From Pseudomonas sp. Leaf48 (GTDB lineage: Bacteria > Pseudomonadota > Gammaproteobacteria > Pseudomonadales > Pseudomonadaceae): a DNA stretch of 64,000 nt. Both the position numbers and the translations under genes were made by a program. The DNA lies in contig NZ_LMLH01000028.1 in assembly GCF_001421885.1 (NCBI RefSeq), positions 147,757-211,756 of the forward strand, read 5' to 3'. Under the pieces are notes generated by a model. It had not been told where the DNA came from. It did no database searches and worked only from the letters and a program-made list of their open reading frames with translations. Of this stretch, positions 62,674-64,000 are shown one piece after another. Each line of letters opens with the position of its first letter. The stretch's first letter is position 1.

Positions 62674-64000
62674 ATGTCCGTTCAACTCGTCTCTCAGGAC
62701 CGCTGGCTGGATCTCAATGATGTACTGCGCGAGCTGGTCGCCCAGGGTTTTATCAGCCAGGATTCAGCCGAACACGCGCTCAACGCCCGGCGCCGCCATG
62801 CCGCCAATGGCCAGATGCATCCGCTGGAATTCATCGCCAATCAACATCTGGCCGATCTCAGTCGACCCGACAAATACCTGGACCTCGAAAGCCTGACCCA
62901 GTGGTTATCCCGGCAAGCCGGCCAGCCGTATTTGCGCATCGACCCGCTGAAAATCAATGTCGCGGCCGTCACCCCGTTGATGTCCTACGCCTTCGCCCAG
63001 CGCCACAAGATCCTCGCGGTCTCCATCGACCGTGACGCGGTAACGGTAGCCAGCGCCCAACCCTATGTCAGCGAATGGGAGGCCGACCTGACCCACGTGC
63101 TCAAGTTGCCGATCAAGCGCGTGGTGGCCAACCCGGTAGACATCCAGCGCTTCAGTGTGGAGTTCTTTCGCCTGGCCAAATCGGTCACCGGGGCGAACAA
63201 TACCGATCAGCAGTTGAACAGCCTGGGCAATTTCGAACAGTTGCTCAACCTCGGCGCCAGCGACCAGGAGCCGGATGCCAACGACGCGCACATCGTCAAC
63301 ATCGTCGACTGGCTGTTCCAGTACGCCTTCCAGCAACGCGCCAGCGATATCCACATCGAGCCCCGACGTGAACAGGGCACGGTACGCTTTCGCATCGACG
63401 GCGTGCTGCACAATGTCTACCAGTTCCCGCCGCAGGTGACAGTGGCCATTGTCAGCCGCCTGAAAAGCCTTGGGCGCATGAACGTCGCGGAAAAACGCAA
63501 ACCCCAGGATGGCCGCGTAAAGACCAGGACGCCCCACGGCGGCGAAGTCGAGTTGCGCCTGTCGACGCTGCCTACGGCCTTCGGCGAAAAAATGGTCATG
63601 CGGATCTTCGATCCTGAAGTGCTGCTCAAGGATTTCGACCAGTTGGGTTTTTCTGCTGATGACCTGCGTCGCTGGCAGGACATGACCCGGCAGCCCCACG
63701 GGATTATTCTGGTTACCGGGCCTACCGGCTCGGGCAAGACGACTACCCTCTACACCACGCTGAAAAAACTGGCGACGCCAGAGGTCAACCTCTGCACCAT
63801 CGAAGACCCGATCGAAATGGTCGAGTCGGCGTTCAACCAGATGCAGGTCCAGCACAACATCGACCTGACTTTCGCCGCCGGCGTACGCGCGCTGATGCGG
63901 CAAGACCCGGACATCATCATGATCGGCGAGATCCGTGATCTCGAAACCGCGGAAATGGCCATTCAGGCGGCGCTGACCGGGCACCTGGTGCTGTCGACCC
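62674..64000 (+). CDS. GspE/PulE-type secretion ATPase (3' end beyond window)
   Basis: The first 442 codons of a type II secretion / type IV pilus-like assembly ATPase. An N-terminal GspE_N/MshEN domain (residues 1-150) is followed by the N2 region ASDIHIEPRREQGTVRFRIDG, Walker A GPTGSGKTTTLY (about 349-360), the Asp box NLCTIEDPIE and Walker B RQDPDIIMIGEIRD. The four-Cys zinc site, if present, would lie beyond the end. AAAGGAG precedes the ATG. No other gsp or pil gene is in the window, so its system cannot be named. Confidence 0.92.
   Translation, partial: MSVQLVSQDRWLDLNDVLRELVAQGFISQDSAEHALNARRRHAANGQMHPLEFIANQHLADLSRPDKYLDLESLTQWLSRQAGQPYLRIDPLKINVAAVTPLMSYAFAQRHKILAVSIDRDAVTVASAQPYVSEWEADLTHVLKLPIKRVVANPVDIQRFSVEFFRLAKSVTGANNTDQQLNSLGNFEQLLNLGASDQEPDANDAHIVNIVDWLFQYAFQQRASDIHIEPRREQGTVRFRIDGVLHNVYQFPPQVTVAIVSRLKSLGRMNVAEKRKPQDGRVKTRTPHGGEVELRLSTLPTAFGEKMVMRIFDPEVLLKDFDQLGFSADDLRRWQDMTRQPHGIILVTGPTGSGKTTTLYTTLKKLATPEVNLCTIEDPIEMVESAFNQMQVQHNIDLTFAAGVRALMRQDPDIIMIGEIRDLETAEMAIQAALTGHLVLST

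Noticed and set aside
1..64000. tRNA, rRNA or known regulatory RNA genes
   Set aside because: No cloverleaf with a GTTCGA-type T-arm or other familiar RNA sequence was noticed; a covariance search would be needed to exclude small RNAs.

Overview
The window is a contiguous, gene-dense, GC-rich chromosomal segment that reads as Pseudomonas, most likely the P. fluorescens complex. The evidence is the gene content and order (ftsY next to an M16 peptidase pair, rsmD, a lao-type alcohol oxidation locus, coaD, a ferredoxin and mutM; ilvD; folA; the spu polyamine locus beside a penicillin-acylase gene; lsfA-ssuEADCBF; argA and argE), paired OprD porins, and many REP/REPIN palindromes together with a RAYT transposase. 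This assignment rests on recalled families and synteny, not on a search. No rRNA, tRNA, CRISPR array, prophage or complete insertion sequence was seen.

Region 1 (1-15600) is conserved core. It holds ftsY (cut by the window edge), two overlapping M16 peptidase genes (one with and one without the HxxEH zinc site), rsmD, a YheT-type hydrolase and a sulfurtransferase. Next comes laoR, divergent from laoC-laoB-laoA (long-chain alcohol and aldehyde oxidation), then coaD, an AlvinFdx-type ferredoxin, mutM, an HDOD protein and rlmI.

Region 2 (15600-26800) is more mosaic. It holds a Bcr/CflA drug transporter whose C-terminus is encoded by a REPIN, a RAYT gene between two REPINs, ilvD, and a PAAR-protein gene followed by two small membrane-protein genes (a possible T6SS effector/immunity cassette). 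After these come a small DUF-type gene with an unusual structured leader, pchP divergent from a cystine-type symporter, and folA.

Region 3 (26800-47500) holds a DUF2868/DUF3482 membrane-GTPase pair, DUF523, a 2OG-Fe(II) oxygenase, DUF2059, a hydrolase, a thioredoxin-fold protein and an AHL/penicillin acylase (hacB-like). The polyamine locus follows: spuI faces spuB-spuC-spuD-spuE-spuF-spuG-spuH. The amidotransferase gene spuA, expected between spuI and spuB, survives only as a 75-codon N-terminal remnant. A TetR-type regulator closes the region.

Region 4 (47700-57350) is a sulfur-scavenging island: ssuEADCBF, the 1-Cys peroxiredoxin lsfA and two tandem OprD porins. Its intergenic DNA is AT-rich and carries a recurrent AAAAAGAAT motif. 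A decayed transporter fragment lies at its right edge. Region 5 (57395-64000) returns to core: argA, argE divergent from a CYTH/CHAD triphosphatase, an Lrp-type regulator divergent from a small unknown gene, and a GspE/PulE ATPase cut by the window end.
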